Origin: Chrysomallon squamiferum
Lineage: Eukaryota; Mollusca; Gastropoda; Neomphalida; Peltospiridae
DNA: 60,000 bases
NCBI GenBank assembly: GCA_012295275.1
Contig: CM022672.1
Coordinates: 11,893,904-11,953,903 of the forward strand
Direction: 5' to 3'
The position numbers and the translations under genes were made by a program. Below, piece by piece: positions 19,930 through 30,875 of the stretch. Each line of letters begins with the position of its first letter. Within the stretch, counting starts at the first letter, position 1. The notes below the pieces were generated by a model. The model searched no databases. It was not told where the DNA came from and was given only the letters and a program-made list of their open reading frames with translations.

Positions 19930-20160
19930 ATTTTCAATGACGGCACATGCAGATATATGTTTCATTTAATCTAATTGTGAGGAAAACAGCTGCAGATGAA
20001 TATTGATTATGTAAACTCAGCAGACAGCTGATAGTCTGTGAGTGCTGCTGTACATCATCACTACCAAAACTGAAGTTTATTTCTTCTCCATTAAACACTG
20101 CATTCTCGTGTCTCTGATGATTACTTATTAAACTGAACTGAATTTTTCCCATTCTAAATA
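19930..20160. other. Unique block, possible conserved element
   Basis: Complex sequence with two CAGCTG E-boxes (about 19988 and 20024) and AATATTGATTATGTAAAC near 19998. The minus-strand frame 19934-20152 has no recognisable domain. Confidence 0.25.
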
Positions 20161-20216
20161 ATGCTCCTTGAAAAGAAAATTACATCTCACATGGTTAGAG
20201 ACACGATGGTTACAGG

Positions 20217-20238
20217 ATCATCATCATCATCATCATCG
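20217..20238. repeat. (ATC)n microsatellite
   Basis: Seven ATC units immediately upstream of a SINE. Confidence 0.85.
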
Positions 20239-20242
20239 TTAG

Positions 20243-20482
20243 TGTACCCACTGGGTTATTTCCAATTCCAGCCAAAGCTCCAAAACTGTTTGAAAAATAG
20301 ATAAAATGCCATTCATTCCTGTTTATCAGAAAGTAGTTATCATAGAGATCTTATTGATAATAGGGAAAAGAGATTGTTTTTCCTGTATCAGAAATAGAAT
20401 TTGACTTTTAACAGCCAGTTGTAGGAATTTAGTGTGATTTAGTTTTTGTTGTTTAATAAAACAGACTTTTAGTCAGCCATAT
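20243..20482 (+). mobile_element. Near full-length diverged SINE (lacking tRNA head)
   Basis: In order: CCCACTGGGTTATTTCC, AATTCCAGCCAAAGCTCC, AAACTGTTTGAAAAATAG, ATTCCTGTTTATCAGAAAG, ATCATAGAGATCTTATTGAT, GGGAAAAGAGATTGTTTTTC, then a 3' tail with TGACTTTTAACAGCCAG and TTGTTGTTTAATAAAACAG. This follows the molluscan SINE from its central domain to the TYGTTAAAYAAAACA tail. The tRNA part is absent; an ATC microsatellite sits where it would be. Confidence 0.7.
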
Positions 20483-20739
20483 CAGATTGGTGTTGAAGAA
20501 TTCTATGTGTGTGTGCATATCAAAAGTAACTATCTTTGACATAATAAGGAATGTATTCTGATGAAATCTGTTATGCATCTACATGCCACTGTCTAAAACA
20601 GAATCTTCATGATGGCACTATGCCCATATCAGTGTTAGTTGAAGCAGTCAGTATCATGGTTTGATCTTGCAGCCAATGGCTTTAGATTATTTGGATGTGT
20701 TGATTATATGGAAATTTTAATTCAGATTGTTAAAATATT

Positions 20740-20882
20740 ATTATATTTTTTAGCATGAAATATTAAATAATAATAATGGTATTAATAATTACAATACAAA
20801 AATGATGATAATAATTATAACAGTAACAAAAACATTAACAACAACAATGATAATATTAATCTTTTTTTTTTTTTTTTTTTTC
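20740..20882. repeat. AAT/AAC-rich tract and poly-T
   Basis: Interrupted AAT and AAC triplets ending in a 20-bp poly-T run (20863-20881). Sequence on either side (20483-20739, 20883-21065) is unassigned. Confidence 0.6.
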
Positions 20883-21069
20883 ATCAATTTCAGCCTTTAA
20901 TACAATTAAAGTGCAATTCTTTCTGCTTAAATACAGAAATAAATAACCAAAAAGTTTCCTTAAATAGTGTAACAAATTAATCCCTGTTCCCATCCCTTCA
21001 GCAAACTGAGACAAATAATGATAAACCTATAAATAACAGTTTTTGAATCCAATACCACATCAAAGTGTG

Positions 21070-21510
21070 CTAACCAAAATCCTGTTGAGTCTGGCTGTAC
21101 AAAAACAAATTCATTCCAGTGATCAATACACCATCAAGCACGGAATTGTGCGGCCTCAGCGACTTGTGGCAATGGCGAGATCTACGAAAAACCATTACGT
21201 GTAAGTCAAATAATTAGTTTGGCCAAAACGAAATCCCGATGAAACCCAGAGTCATTTCCTGATTTTTTCAATGGACGATTGTGATTTTTATTACAGAACC
21301 AAACACAATGGAAGAAGAGAATGAAGATGGGGGGATGTGGAACGGATGTGTCGTGCAGAAAGTAACTGTTGATTTAATTAGTGTACAGGTGCTGTGCGAA
21401 ATGTCCGCTAACTGTTGCGTTCTGATTGAATTTCCACGTCGGTGGACTGTTCACGCCATTTTTGTTATCAGATTCGCTGCTCAGCAGACTTCTGATAAAA
21501 TTATGAAACA
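21070..21510. promoter_or_regulatory. Candidate conserved block with CpG-richer composition
   Basis: Visibly richer in CG dinucleotides than the rest of the window (GCACGGAATTGTGCGGCC near 21139, GTCCGCTAACTGTTGCG near 21402, CCACGTCGGTGG near 21435). CCACGTCGGTGG is nearly palindromic. A splice-acceptor-like TTTTTATTACAG precedes AACC at 21296, with an open frame behind it (to 21550), but no donor or domain is convincing. Either a regulatory element or an unrecognised exon. Confidence 0.35.
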
Positions 21511-21559
21511 TAAATTTCATGCAAAAAAAAAAGTGAAATTTTTTTTTTAAAAAGAGCAA

Positions 21560-22780
21560 TGCAAAAGAAAAAAGAAAAGGAAAAAGAAAATCTCAGAACA
21601 AACAAGCAATTTCAAGTCGACCATACTGAGATTAAAACTTGATAGTATCATTATCAGAACATTAACATGGTGTCCTTTTACATATTATACTTCAAAAGAT
21701 TTTTTTTTGATTTTTTTTTAAATGTCTATAAATATTTAGCTCTAGATTAAATATAAAATAACAAAATTTTCTTTTAAAAATGCTGCTACCAGTTCAAAAG
21801 ACTATGCTGAATAATTTAAAGAAAATGAAATCATATTTTATTTTTATTTTTCCTTAATAAGGAAAGCATATATAACTTATGAAGCATAGGTTGGCCTATG
21901 AAAAGTTGCTCTTGTAGGTACTAAGCAAAGAGAAGAATTGTTCTTGCAGCCAAGACCAGGGTTGTTCCAGAGATGTTCATGCAAGGTGGTGGTGCAGGTA
22001 CACAATTTATTCTCAATACAGTGATGAAGATCTACAACCTCTTTTAGACCAGATAAAACTGAGACATTTAATATTTGTTTAATCTACTATCACGCTGTGC
22101 TTTACAGATAAAGGAGATTTATATTTGGTTGCTCACAGGTGTTTTGTTCAGTAATTATTATGTGACCTCTTCTGGTCCAGAAAAACTCACAGTCTGAAAA
22201 GTCTTTCAAACCAACAGTTCCAGAAAATCATATATATACCCGTGTTACAGTTCATATGACTTCATAAAACCAAAACTAAACAATTAATTGTGTGTCTATG
22301 TAAGGAATAATGTACATGTTATTTAGGAAGCAAATCAAGAGGGGATGGGTTTATGGAAAGGGTCAGGCAATCCAATGATTTTTTAAAATAAATATTGAAG
22401 TACAAATCGCAATTGGTATATATTTACATATATTTCACTATGTAAATGAAATTATTTTTATGTTTCAACCTCTTATCACCATGGTAGACATAAATGATGT
22501 CCATGCATCATACTGGACTGATGACAACAAAATACATTATTGCTATACACTCCATAAATTCTGTTACATAACATGATCCATTGTGAATGCTAATGTGATC
22601 GTTGTAAGTGCAGACTAAATCAGAAACATGCTCTAGAGATTAATATAAGTGTATCATGGATGTCATACACTCTTGTTTCTGTCCAGTCTGATTTATATTT
22701 AATATGTCAGCAAGTCTAACAAACAGCAGTCAAGAACATAACATCACCATGAAGGCTCTTTATCAAGATTAATTCTATCT
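21560..22780. other. Unique AT-rich interval, nothing recognised
   Basis: Contains short A/T runs and ordinary sequence; no array, SINE or convincing frame seen. Confidence 0.4.
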
Positions 22781-22962
22781 TCATTTTTTTTTTTTTTTTT
22801 TAAATTTAACATTTTTTAAAACATTAAATATTTCACATTCCAACCTCACTCCTCCAGCTTACAACAGCTGTTTAACATCTAAACCAATTAAAAAAAAAAT
22901 TAAATAAAATAAAAAAAAAACCCAAAAACCTAGTCCCCCTCAAAAAAAAAAAAAAAAAATTG
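22781..22962. repeat. A/T homopolymer-rich low-complexity region
   Basis: Poly-T (about 22785-22801), then A-runs with CCC and CCCCC interruptions and an A17 run at 22944-22960. Confidence 0.7.
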
Positions 22963-23019
22963 TTACAATCACAGCCTATTAAAAGCTTCTTGGTTGAATT
23001 CCAAATGGTGTGTTACAAC

Positions 23020-23225
23020 AATATTATCCTAAAGTAAATATTAAAGCCGCCCATAGAACTGTTATCTTGATCTGTGACTGCTGCTGATGTATTATGAGGT
23101 GAACACTTACTCTTGACTTTTCCTCAAAGTGTTTTGTATGTTTGAAAAGGAACTGTTGTGTAAACAACCTGACTAGATAAGCTTGTATTGAGTTGGCATT
23201 ATAAGGGGACCGCAAAACATTTGGT
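23020..23225. other. Unique block, unassigned
   Basis: Moderately complex sequence (GCCGCCCATAGAACTG near 23046, GGGGACCGCAAAACATTTGG near 23202). A minus-strand 63-codon frame spans it without a recognisable domain. Confidence 0.25.
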
Positions 23226-23279
23226 CCATGTCAGTTTGGAAATTCCGTTTGTTTAAAGTGTTGTGCAGTTTTAAATTTA

Positions 23280-23460
23280 GTCTTGTTTATGTTGTGTGTG
23301 TGTGTTTGTTTGTAAGTTTATTTATTTAGTAATTTGGTTTGCTTTATTCATTGATTCAGTCTACTTATTTACTTTATTTTTTAATATATTCAGTTTACTT
23401 TATTTAGTTAGTTAGATAGTTTATTTATTTATTTATTTATTTCATTCATTCATGACATTT
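23280..23460. repeat. (TTTA)n-rich tract
   Basis: TTTATTTA and TTCATTCA words, purest at about 23422-23441. Unassigned AT-rich sequence continues to 23800. Confidence 0.65.
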
Positions 23461-23805
23461 ATAAAAGAACATTTTTATCATAAAAGTCCTAAAACACCCA
23501 AATGAAAAAAACAAAACCCCAAAACTGCCCCAAAAAGACAACAAAAAAACCCTATATATTATGGAGCATATGCCTTTAATTTGTGAAGAAAAACATATAA
23601 AAATCATTAATGGCTGAATTCTTTGAAAAAGCCTCAAGTAAAAATTATTTTCATTGATTAATAAGAGAAGTAAGTATTTCAGTTAGGCATTGTTGAGGTT
23701 TTATGTACAAGTTCAGCAGTTCTGTTCAGGCCCTTAGCTGTCTTTATATATGTTTAATCAGCATAATGTGTCTTTAAAACTTTCAGTTTGGCACTTATAA
23801 AATCT

Positions 23806-23807
23806 AA

Positions 23808-23870
<63 letters not shown>
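23806..23870. repeat. (AAT)n microsatellite
   Basis: About 20 AAT units; the poly-isoleucine frame is an artefact. A second shorter AAT run lies at 24009-24045. Confidence 0.95.
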
Positions 23871-23872
<2 letters not shown>

Positions 23873-24010
23873 CTTCTTTTTTTTTTAAATTTAGCCAATT
23901 GATTCTATGCTGTATTTGTTACTGTCACCATTCTTACCTTTTTAATATTAAGAAAAATAAGTTAGAAAAAGAACAAATTTAAATTAATGATTTACAAAAA
24001 TTAATAAATG

Positions 24011-24047
<37 letters not shown>

Positions 24048-24189
24048 TTTTTATTTCTAAAAAGAGATTTTATTTCGTGTGGTCATGATGACCTTGAATT
24101 TTTGTGTGACCTTTAAGTGAAGTGTAGCAAGTGATTACTGCAGTCAGACTGAAATGTAGATACACTTGAACACTGTAATCTTTATTAAT

Positions 24190-24470
24190 CATCATTTCTC
24201 TTTCCTTTCCTCTCTCACAGACTCTTTCTCACTCTCAGTCTGTCTGTCTGTAACTCATTTTCTCTGTCTCTCTTTCTTTCTGTCTATCTCACTATATTTC
24301 TCTTCTCTCAGTCTCTTTCGGTATCTCTGTTTCTGATTCTTTCTCTCCAAGTCTGTTATTCTTTCTCTTTCTTTTCCTTTCCTTCTGTCTCTCGTGTCTC
24401 TTTCATTCCTTTACTTATTCCCTTTTTTCTGTCAATGTGGGTTTCTCTCTCCCTTTCCCTCTGTCTCACA
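24190..24470. repeat. Pyrimidine-rich CT tract
   Basis: Long stretch of TCTC, TTTC and TCTG words on the + strand, interrupted throughout: a decayed CT satellite. Confidence 0.7.
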
Positions 24471-24544
24471 CACATACATTTATACTTTAAATCACATAAA
24501 AGTGTTAATGTGAAACTGTAGCTGCAGGAGAAGACATAAAACAA

Positions 24545-24870
24545 AGTGTGCTGTTAATGCCTAGTGACCAGTGGCTCGTGATTTAAGACAAACTGTGTGG
24601 CAGATTGGTAAGGACAGCTAACAGATATACGAGTGTACAGGACAGTACATTTGTATAATAAACACAGACCAGACATCTTGAATGAGGCTGGCAGTGTGAG
24701 AAATAAAATTTGTGCAGTTAAATGTTGTTGCCTTGAATGATGTAAAAACGAGTTGGATTTATTTATGGTTTTGAAGTTGCACATTAACCTCTTAGGTATC
24801 ACCATTTGACAATTAATGTGGTAGAAACTGTTGGTACTCAGATGTTTGGGTACAAATATGCATATGTTTA
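24545..24870. other. Unique block, possible conserved element
   Basis: Complex sequence (GTGACCAGTGGCTCGTGATT near 24563, TTTGACAATTAATGTGG near 24805). It forms the right part of a 141-codon minus-strand frame whose other half is CA repeat; no domain recognised. Confidence 0.25.
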
Positions 24871-24879
24871 CAAACAAGC

Positions 24880-24945
24880 ACATGTACATGCACACACACA
24901 TACACACACACACAAACACACACACACTCATACACACAGACATAT
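24880..24945. repeat. CA/TACA microsatellite
   Basis: Interrupted CACA with ACATAC and AAAC words. Confidence 0.8.
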
Positions 24946-24960
24946 AAATAAATAAAAGTT

Positions 24961-25145
24961 CTAATTTAACAGAAAACATTTTTCTTTTCTTTTTTAATAT
25001 AATAAAATTGATAATAATAAAAAAAAATAATAATAATAATAATAAATTCTAATTTAAATGAAAATATTTTTCTTTTCATTTTTAATATAATAAAATTGAT
25101 AATAATAAAAAATAATAATAATAATAATAATAATAATAAAGAAAG
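24961..25145. repeat. Tandem duplication, period 88 bp, each copy ending in AAT repeats
   Basis: TCTAATTTAA starts both copies (about 24960 and 25048), followed by GAAAATATTTTTCTTTTC and AATATAATAAAATTGATAAT, then an AAT run (longer in the second copy). Close similarity makes this a recent duplication that included the microsatellite. Confidence 0.85.
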
Positions 25146-25915
25146 GAAAAAAGAAAAGAAAAAAGAAAGAAAATAACCTCTTTCTTACAGTTATTTTAGT
25201 TTCATATTTCTATCAGATAAATTCCTGCAATAAATTTTTTTTTAACTCAAGACATTGACTTCTCAAAACCATAACTTCACTAAACCAGTACACCCACAAA
25301 ACCGAACAATGTCTGCAGTTTTCTGACTTTATCAAATAACAAAATAACAAAATATCACTAAACCAAACATCCTTCCAAACCAATATTTTTACTTAGTCTC
25401 TACACTGTTCAGTTTTGGTCAGGTTTAATGGTATGTACTCTTGTAGCTGCTACCAGAACAAGCATTTCTTTATCATCTCAACTATGATGACATTGCCATC
25501 TGCAGAGATAGATAAAGCATTGTCCATCATTACATGTGACACCAATATCTCACCGTGGAGAAAAAATATTTATATATTTTTTATCTTAGTAATACTTACA
25601 TCCGTTGTTCCATTGCAGAAATTTCCTGTACAGGCAGAGATAAAACACACATACATCCACATACATACTTACTTATATATGAAGTTTGAAATGTCTTTGA
25701 CAGAAAGTGTTTTAAAAAAATGTGAAATATTCATGTAACTTGTCTTTTGAATGGTATAAATATAAATGCTAACATGAAAGAATGGCATGATTATCATGAG
25801 GATGCAGATGGTAGATAGAGATGTCTGTGTGGGCAATTTTAAACAGAGTGGGTTTTATTAATGTTTTACTTGTAGGTGTCTTTCAGTTGGAGATTTTGGA
25901 AATCAGTGAAGTCAG
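25146..25915. other. Unique AT-rich interval, nothing recognised
   Basis: A GAAA-rich start (25138-25172), then ordinary sequence. A 107-codon plus-strand frame (25415-25738) has no domain, no homology I recognise and an AT-rich end. Confidence 0.35.
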
Positions 25916-26045
25916 ACTCATGCACATGTATAAGCATATCCATATATGTACTCTTATGCACAAACACACATAATTGTGTATGCAAAACACATTTAGATAC
26001 ATACACAAACCAGGCACATGGATGTGGACACATACAAAAACATTT
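25916..26045. repeat. Cryptic CA/CATA repeat
   Basis: Interrupted ACATAC, GCACAT and CACAAAC words. Confidence 0.55.
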
Positions 26046-26111
26046 ATAGCATTTCATATTATTATTAACAAATACTAATTTTACACTTTTCATTGTTGCA
26101 TTTCACAAAAG

Positions 26112-26119
26112 CTCACACA

Positions 26120-26155
<36 letters not shown>
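26112..26155. repeat. (AC)n microsatellite
   Basis: About 20 AC units with one AAAC interruption. Confidence 0.95.
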
Positions 26156-26157
<2 letters not shown>

Positions 26158-26429
26158 CACAAACAGACCCTCTTATTTGTTATTATTAATATACATGAAT
26201 ACTAAGGTGGCATCATTTGAGTTTTGGAAGTTTTTCTTCTTCTTCTTCTCCTTATTATTATTATCTTTAAAATTTGAAAAATGTTTATTCTAGAAAGGGA
26301 AATAGACAGTGAAGACTAATGTTGCAAGCAATTGTTTCTTGACCTAATACTTTACCACTTAGATCTTTATTATAGCATGTTTTTAAATGTATCAGTATTA
26401 ACTATTCTTTCATAATAAAACAGCCAAGT

Positions 26430-27085
26430 AAATAACCATCCTGTTGTTTTGTTTTGTATCACCATCATCTTTTTGTAACATTTAAGACACTTCTGAAGCT
26501 AAAACCTACACCCTAACATATCAGTAACAATTACTTTATCAAAAGATAATGAAAAAGTCTTAAATAAAATAGTAATATTTATGCCATATCTATAAGGTAC
26601 CATGAATAAAATGCTCCTAAATATTTCTATAACTGTTAATGAAGAAAGATAATCATGAAAATAATTATTGTTTTATATCCTTTTTGTATTGACATCATGT
26701 TTTGCTATTGTTATACTACAGCTACAAGTATACTTCTGCATAATGGAGGAAACAAAACTGCAGTGAAAATATTTTATTAATGTTTATGGAACTACTGAAA
26801 GAGATTGCTGAGTAAAATGAGATACAACTGGCTCATAAGCATTTCTGTAACTATTACTTCTAAAACATAATCAAGAATCACATCATTTTTATAATGTTTA
26901 TGGCACGGCTAAAAGATACAAGGGGATGCAATGGTGTATTACTGGCCCCCTTAGCACTTCTGCAACAAAATTAATCAAGAAAATAATTACTCTTTTGTTT
27001 CCTTTGTATTATTATCAATTTTTTCTAATGTTTATGGCTCTTTGACGAATGACAAAACAGTTGATATGGCACTTCCAAACGATAA
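26430..27085. repeat. Degenerate tandem array, unit about 115-200 bp
   Basis: TAATGTTTATGGMAC or close forms occur at about 26572, 26778, 26893 and 27028. A second conserved word, TTGTTTYCTTTGTATTATTATCA or variants (shown in parts: TTTTGTTTCCTTTGTATT), recurs near 26437, 26668 and 26991. TTAATCAAGAAAATAATTA and TCATGAAAATAATTATTG pair up between units. GC rises locally in the last units. Confidence 0.6.
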
Positions 27086-27089
27086 TCAC

Positions 27090-27500
27090 GCCATGATCAA
27101 GATGTATGTTCAAAGTTAGCAGACAGATCTTTGATTTACATCCTCCTTTCTTTCGCAATTTACCAATGGGAATAATGAATTTCAGCTCAATTAGTAAATT
27201 TCATTGATCTTACACTGGTGTTATGGGAGGAACATATAAATTTGGCTAAGAAAACTGGACGTACAATCAGATTAAAGGTTATGCATGGTATTAGATGAAG
27301 GTCCAACGAAAATTCAAATTGGTCTGACGACCAGAAAGCTGTTATGGAAGGTAGCCAACAAATAAATTTATAGTCAGAAGAAAAGATAATTGTCATTATT
27401 TTCCAATTTGCTGATACTTCTAGAACTAATTTTAGTCTCAAAATAGAATGGTGAAAAATAAGGGATATTGTATGTAGAACTGGCTGCAATGGCAGATTGT
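27090..27500. other. Unique block, possible conserved element
   Basis: Non-repetitive sequence with even composition; includes CTTTCTTTCGCAATTTACC near 27148 and GGTCTGACGACCAGAAAGC near 27322 (a short palindrome GGTC..GACC). A 100-codon minus-strand frame (27187-27489) shows no recognised domain. Confidence 0.3.
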
Positions 27501-27990
27501 GATAAAGATGTAAATAGAAGTAAAATAAAAATGAATTTGGTTTTTATTCTTCAGTTTCTATAAATATCATTTACCTCTAAGGTATTATAAATATTTTGGT
27601 TTAAAAAATAACCCCAAAAGACCAACAACAATTATATACAAAAATTAAAAAAAAAAAAATCCCCCCAAAAACAACAACATTTTGTGATCAAATTCAAAAA
27701 AGTTACCATGTCTTTTTTGTTAGCTGCAAAACTACTTTTGAATATTACTGAGGTTTTTAAAGGAAAATTTATTATTTGTCAGTAAAGATGATATTGCTTA
27801 ATAATTGAGAGGTTTTGTGATTTTATAATAGTACTAAATGCTTAGTGATTATTATATAGGAACTGAGCAATGATTTTGAAAAACGATGCAAGCAAAACCA
27901 GAAAGCTCATTTTAGATATTTGCTAACTGTCACAAAAAAAAAATGTTCTTCAGAGAAGTGAAACATTTTCAGCACAAAGTTAATATATAA
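27501..27990. other. AT-rich interval, nothing recognised
   Basis: A-rich patch with CCCCCC interruption at 27640-27680; otherwise ordinary sequence. Confidence 0.4.
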
Positions 27991-28290
27991 CCCAGCATTA
28001 CGGAGTTGTTTGACGCAATAAGTGTTAGACCCTGTGAAGATATTCCATTTCACGATGACTTTAGATCTCAGTTGCCTGGGGTGCTGTGGTATCAAATCAG
28101 TGTAAAACACAACACAAGTAGACAGATGGGGATGGCTTTCCCTGTAGATTCAGTGTTGCTTAAAGTTATTTATGAGAAAGAATGGTTATTAATATCTGTT
28201 CTGTAACCCGGAGGCTCACACACTTAAACTGTGACAAACCCTGCATCGCTAACAATTCTTAGAAGCCTTGTTACTTGTATGTTCTGAACT
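27991..28290. other. Unique block upstream of a minisatellite
   Basis: Complex sequence (TTACGGAGTTGTTTGACGC near 27998, GTTGCCTGGGGTGCTGTGG near 28071). Frames exist on both strands, neither with a domain. Possible conserved element. Confidence 0.25.
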
Positions 28291-28705
28291 CCTCTCATTG
28301 AAACTGCTGTGAAACCATGTGTCATTAATACTGCTCTGAAGCTCATTGTCACTAAAACTGCTCTGATTAGAAATGCTCTGAAACAGTACATCACCAAACT
28401 GTCACTAACACTGCTCTGAAATCATGTGTCACTAAAACTGCTCTGAAACCCCATTATAACTCTGCTCTGAAATCATGTGTCACTAAAACAGCTCTGAAAC
28501 CCCTTTATAACTCTGCTCTGAAATCATGTGTCACTAAAACAGCTCTGAAACCCTATGTCACTAAACATCTTTGTTACTAACATTGCTATGAAATCTTGTC
28601 ACTAAAACAGCTCTGAAATCCTGTCTCTGTTCCTGCTCTGAAACCCTATCACTATCCTCTTCTGAAACCTTAACATTGCTCTGAAACTGTGTATCACTGT
28701 TTTGG
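28291..28705. repeat. Minisatellite of CTGCTCTGAAACC units
   Basis: The core (A/C)(A/T)GCTCTGAAAYC recurs about 15 times with spacers ATGTGTCACTAAAA or CTTTATAACT. A nearly exact 57-bp dimer (CCCCATTATAACTCTGCTCT and CCCCTTTATAACTCTGCTCT blocks) repeats near 28447 and 28499. Outer units are diverged, inner ones similar, as expected when arrays are homogenised from the centre. Confidence 0.85.
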
Positions 28706-28980
28706 GTTAAATACCGGACTGGAAGCAATGCATTATAAGATCAGTGTAAACAATACTGTGTGAATTACTTGTTACAAATCTGCATAACATTCAGAAGATG
28801 ATTCATTGTGTAATCAGTTAGCTTATTACCTGTGTTTCATGTAACATTAGTTCAAGTGAGTGCGTCTTGAGTGATTTATTAAAGGCTGCGGTAGGTGTTG
28901 TCTTGCTGGAAGATACATGTTTACAGAAAATAATTTATGTGAGAGTATGTGTTGGTGTTGTTGCAGGTTATGTTGTTTGT
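28706..28980. other. Unique interval, nothing recognised
   Basis: Ordinary sequence leading into TGTGTATG-rich DNA. Confidence 0.35.
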
Positions 28981-29110
28981 TTATATTTGCATGTTTATGA
29001 GAAATGTATGCATTTATATTTCTATGTAAAAATGCATGCATATATGTGCATATACATATCTGCATGTGTGATTATGTGTGTGTGTGTCTGTGTGTGTATG
29101 TGTATGTTTG
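28981..29110. repeat. TGTGTATG/TGCATATA cryptic microsatellite
   Basis: Mixed TGCATA, TATGTG and GTGTGT words. Confidence 0.6.
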
Positions 29111-29309
29111 TTAGCTAATAATAACAATCTGTTTGTCTCTTTCTCTGTGAGAAATGGAAGAAAAAATAGGTTACAATTATAACCTTCCAGTTTTCTCTCC
29201 TATTTTTACACTACATCTTCTTTTTTATCTTTTGAAAAGGTTTTGTGATTTAGTGTTGTCAATTGTGTGGAATATTATTGTTCCAGTCCTATGACTCTTC
29301 ATAATACAT

Positions 29310-29460
29310 AATGCGATGGCTAAATGATCCAGCATCTGGTCTAAGGTGAACAAAAAAAAACTGATGGCAATTTTGAGACCATTAAAACAAAATCAGTCTG
29401 TTTAGACAGTTTGAATCCTGGTGCTCTTTATAAAACACAATGCCATTAGGTCTTGACTTT
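29310..29460 (+). mobile_element. tRNA-like SINE remnant (possible)
   Basis: GATGGCTAAATGATCCAGC (about 29325) is A-box-like, and CAGTTTGAATCCTGGTGC (about 29408) is a good B-box. The roughly 65-bp separation is longer than in a tRNA (about 35-50 bp), partly because of an A9 run. GCCATTAGGTCTTGAC follows. Could be a SINE head with an insertion. Confidence 0.35.
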
Positions 29461-29817
29461 CACAAAAAAACCAAGAAAAAACCATTGTGAGTATATAAAA
29501 AATTAAAGTAATAGCAGACAAAAAAAAATTAAAAATTAAAATTAAAAACAATAAAAAAGATTTGGCAGTAAAATGTGAAAATGTCTATTTCTCAGAAGCA
29601 TGGCCAAAAGGAAACTTCCGTAACTGATTATGCATACAGTAGCATAACAACAGGCTTCCAGAACTGATTATGCATACAATAACAAAAACATAAACAGATT
29701 TCTATAGCTCATTGTGCAATTGCATAATAATAACAGAACAGGTAGCAGTTCAGTAGTTCTGGCCCCAGGAGTCATCAATCCTTCTCAGTGCAGCTTTTCA
29801 TTATCAATTCTCTTTGA

Positions 29818-29980
29818 TGCCCCATTTGTCTAGTTTCCCATTCCAGCCAGTGTTCTCTTACTAGTTTGTCAAATGGTGTTATTATATGCAAGTTCCTGTC
29901 TATGGGAAAGTGTATATAAAATACATATTTCTGCTAATCATTAATAGTCGCCAATGATGTTACTGTGATTTTCCATCTTT
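29818..29980 (+). mobile_element. SINE central domain, well preserved
   Basis: In order: CCCCATTTGTCTAGTTTCCC, ATTCCAGCCAGTGTTCTC, CTAGTTTGTCAAATGGTG, ATATGCAAGTTCCTGTCTAT, GGGAAAGTGTATATAAAATA, TTTCTGCTAATCATTAATAG and TCGCCAATGATGTTACTGTG. These match the SINE words through the AGTAGCCCATGAAGTGGCGACAG region. The tRNA head is not recognised: upstream 29740-29815 has no clear A/B boxes. One of the two clearest copies for defining the family here. Confidence 0.75.
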
Positions 29981-29984
29981 TATG

Positions 29985-30585
29985 TCATCATCATTATAAA
30001 ACATGCCCAGGTATCCTTAATAATTCATCTATATTTTTAAAAAACAAAAATCAAACTAAACTTAAAATAAAATATCATTTTTACCAAGCTGTAACATTCA
30101 AGAGACTAGACTGGTATAAGAATCTAGTAATGTAATAGTTCCTAATTCAGAAATAACCAGGAAGTTTTTAGACCAGTATACCTTTTCTTCTTTCTGAACC
30201 TGGAAATTTTTTTCTGATTTGCTGGTAAGTTTTATTTTTTTTGACTATCTTACCAAAGAGTTTATCTATGAAGCAACCATTTATACAGAATGTTTTTTCT
30301 TAGTAGGAACAATGAGTGTAGTTAGTATGTTAGAAGATTGGTTTGAGATATCATTAAACTTGTTCAGTTAAGAAGATTATCACAGTAAATATTATCATTA
30401 CTGCATCTCTAAACATACAGTGTAAATAAACAAACATTTTATTAATATAGAATAAGCAAACTCCCATCTTCCCCCAAAACAGCTCTTTTCTTTCAGTGAC
30501 AAAACAGAATTAATAATTAATTCAGGGTAATTGTCAATGAAAGATTATGGCCAATTCCAATTTAAAAAAACACAGCAAAACAACT
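29985..30585. other. AT-rich interval, nothing recognised
   Basis: Ordinary unique AT-rich DNA, no arrays seen. Confidence 0.4.
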
Positions 30586-30589
30586 CCTG

Positions 30590-30875
30590 ATGAAAAAGTC
30601 ACAAAAAGAGATCTTCTGTCACCAGAAGATAAGAAAGTGACACTTCTCTGACATCTGCTGAATTCTTCCTGTTAACACAAACAGTTTGCACCAAGAGATA
30701 AGACAAAGGCTGTGATTGGCTGGGGCTGACTAATCAAAATATCTGTATCTTACCCAACATTTGTGGAATTCTCACCAAATTAGTTGTTTGACTGAAACCG
30801 TCATGGCTGACTGAATGGATATGATTTCCTGTGCCTTTCAGTGTGACTAGATTTTAAAACAAAAGATTCCATCTT
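30590..30875. promoter_or_regulatory. Candidate enhancer-like block with GATA, SOX and CCAAT motifs
   Basis: Two AGATAAG GATA-factor sites (30627-30633 and 30696-30702). The second is directly followed by ACAAAGG (30703-30709, SOX/TCF-like) and GATTGGCT (30714-30721, inverted CCAAT box), then CTGACTAATCA. GTTAACA lies upstream near 30671. The motif spacing is compact and the block is unique sequence in a repeat-filled region. Function is inferred only. Confidence 0.35.

Noticed and set aside
24554-24979. 141-codon minus-strand frame
   Set aside because: Its N-terminal part is CA-repeat translation, and the rest lacks any recognisable domain or splice context.
25415-25738. 107-codon plus-strand frame
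   Set aside because: No domain, signal or splice evidence; a frame of this length is expected by chance across 60 kb read in six frames.
27187-27489. 100-codon minus-strand frame with balanced composition
   Set aside because: Considered as a gene fragment, but no motif or homologue recognised; kept only as a unique block.
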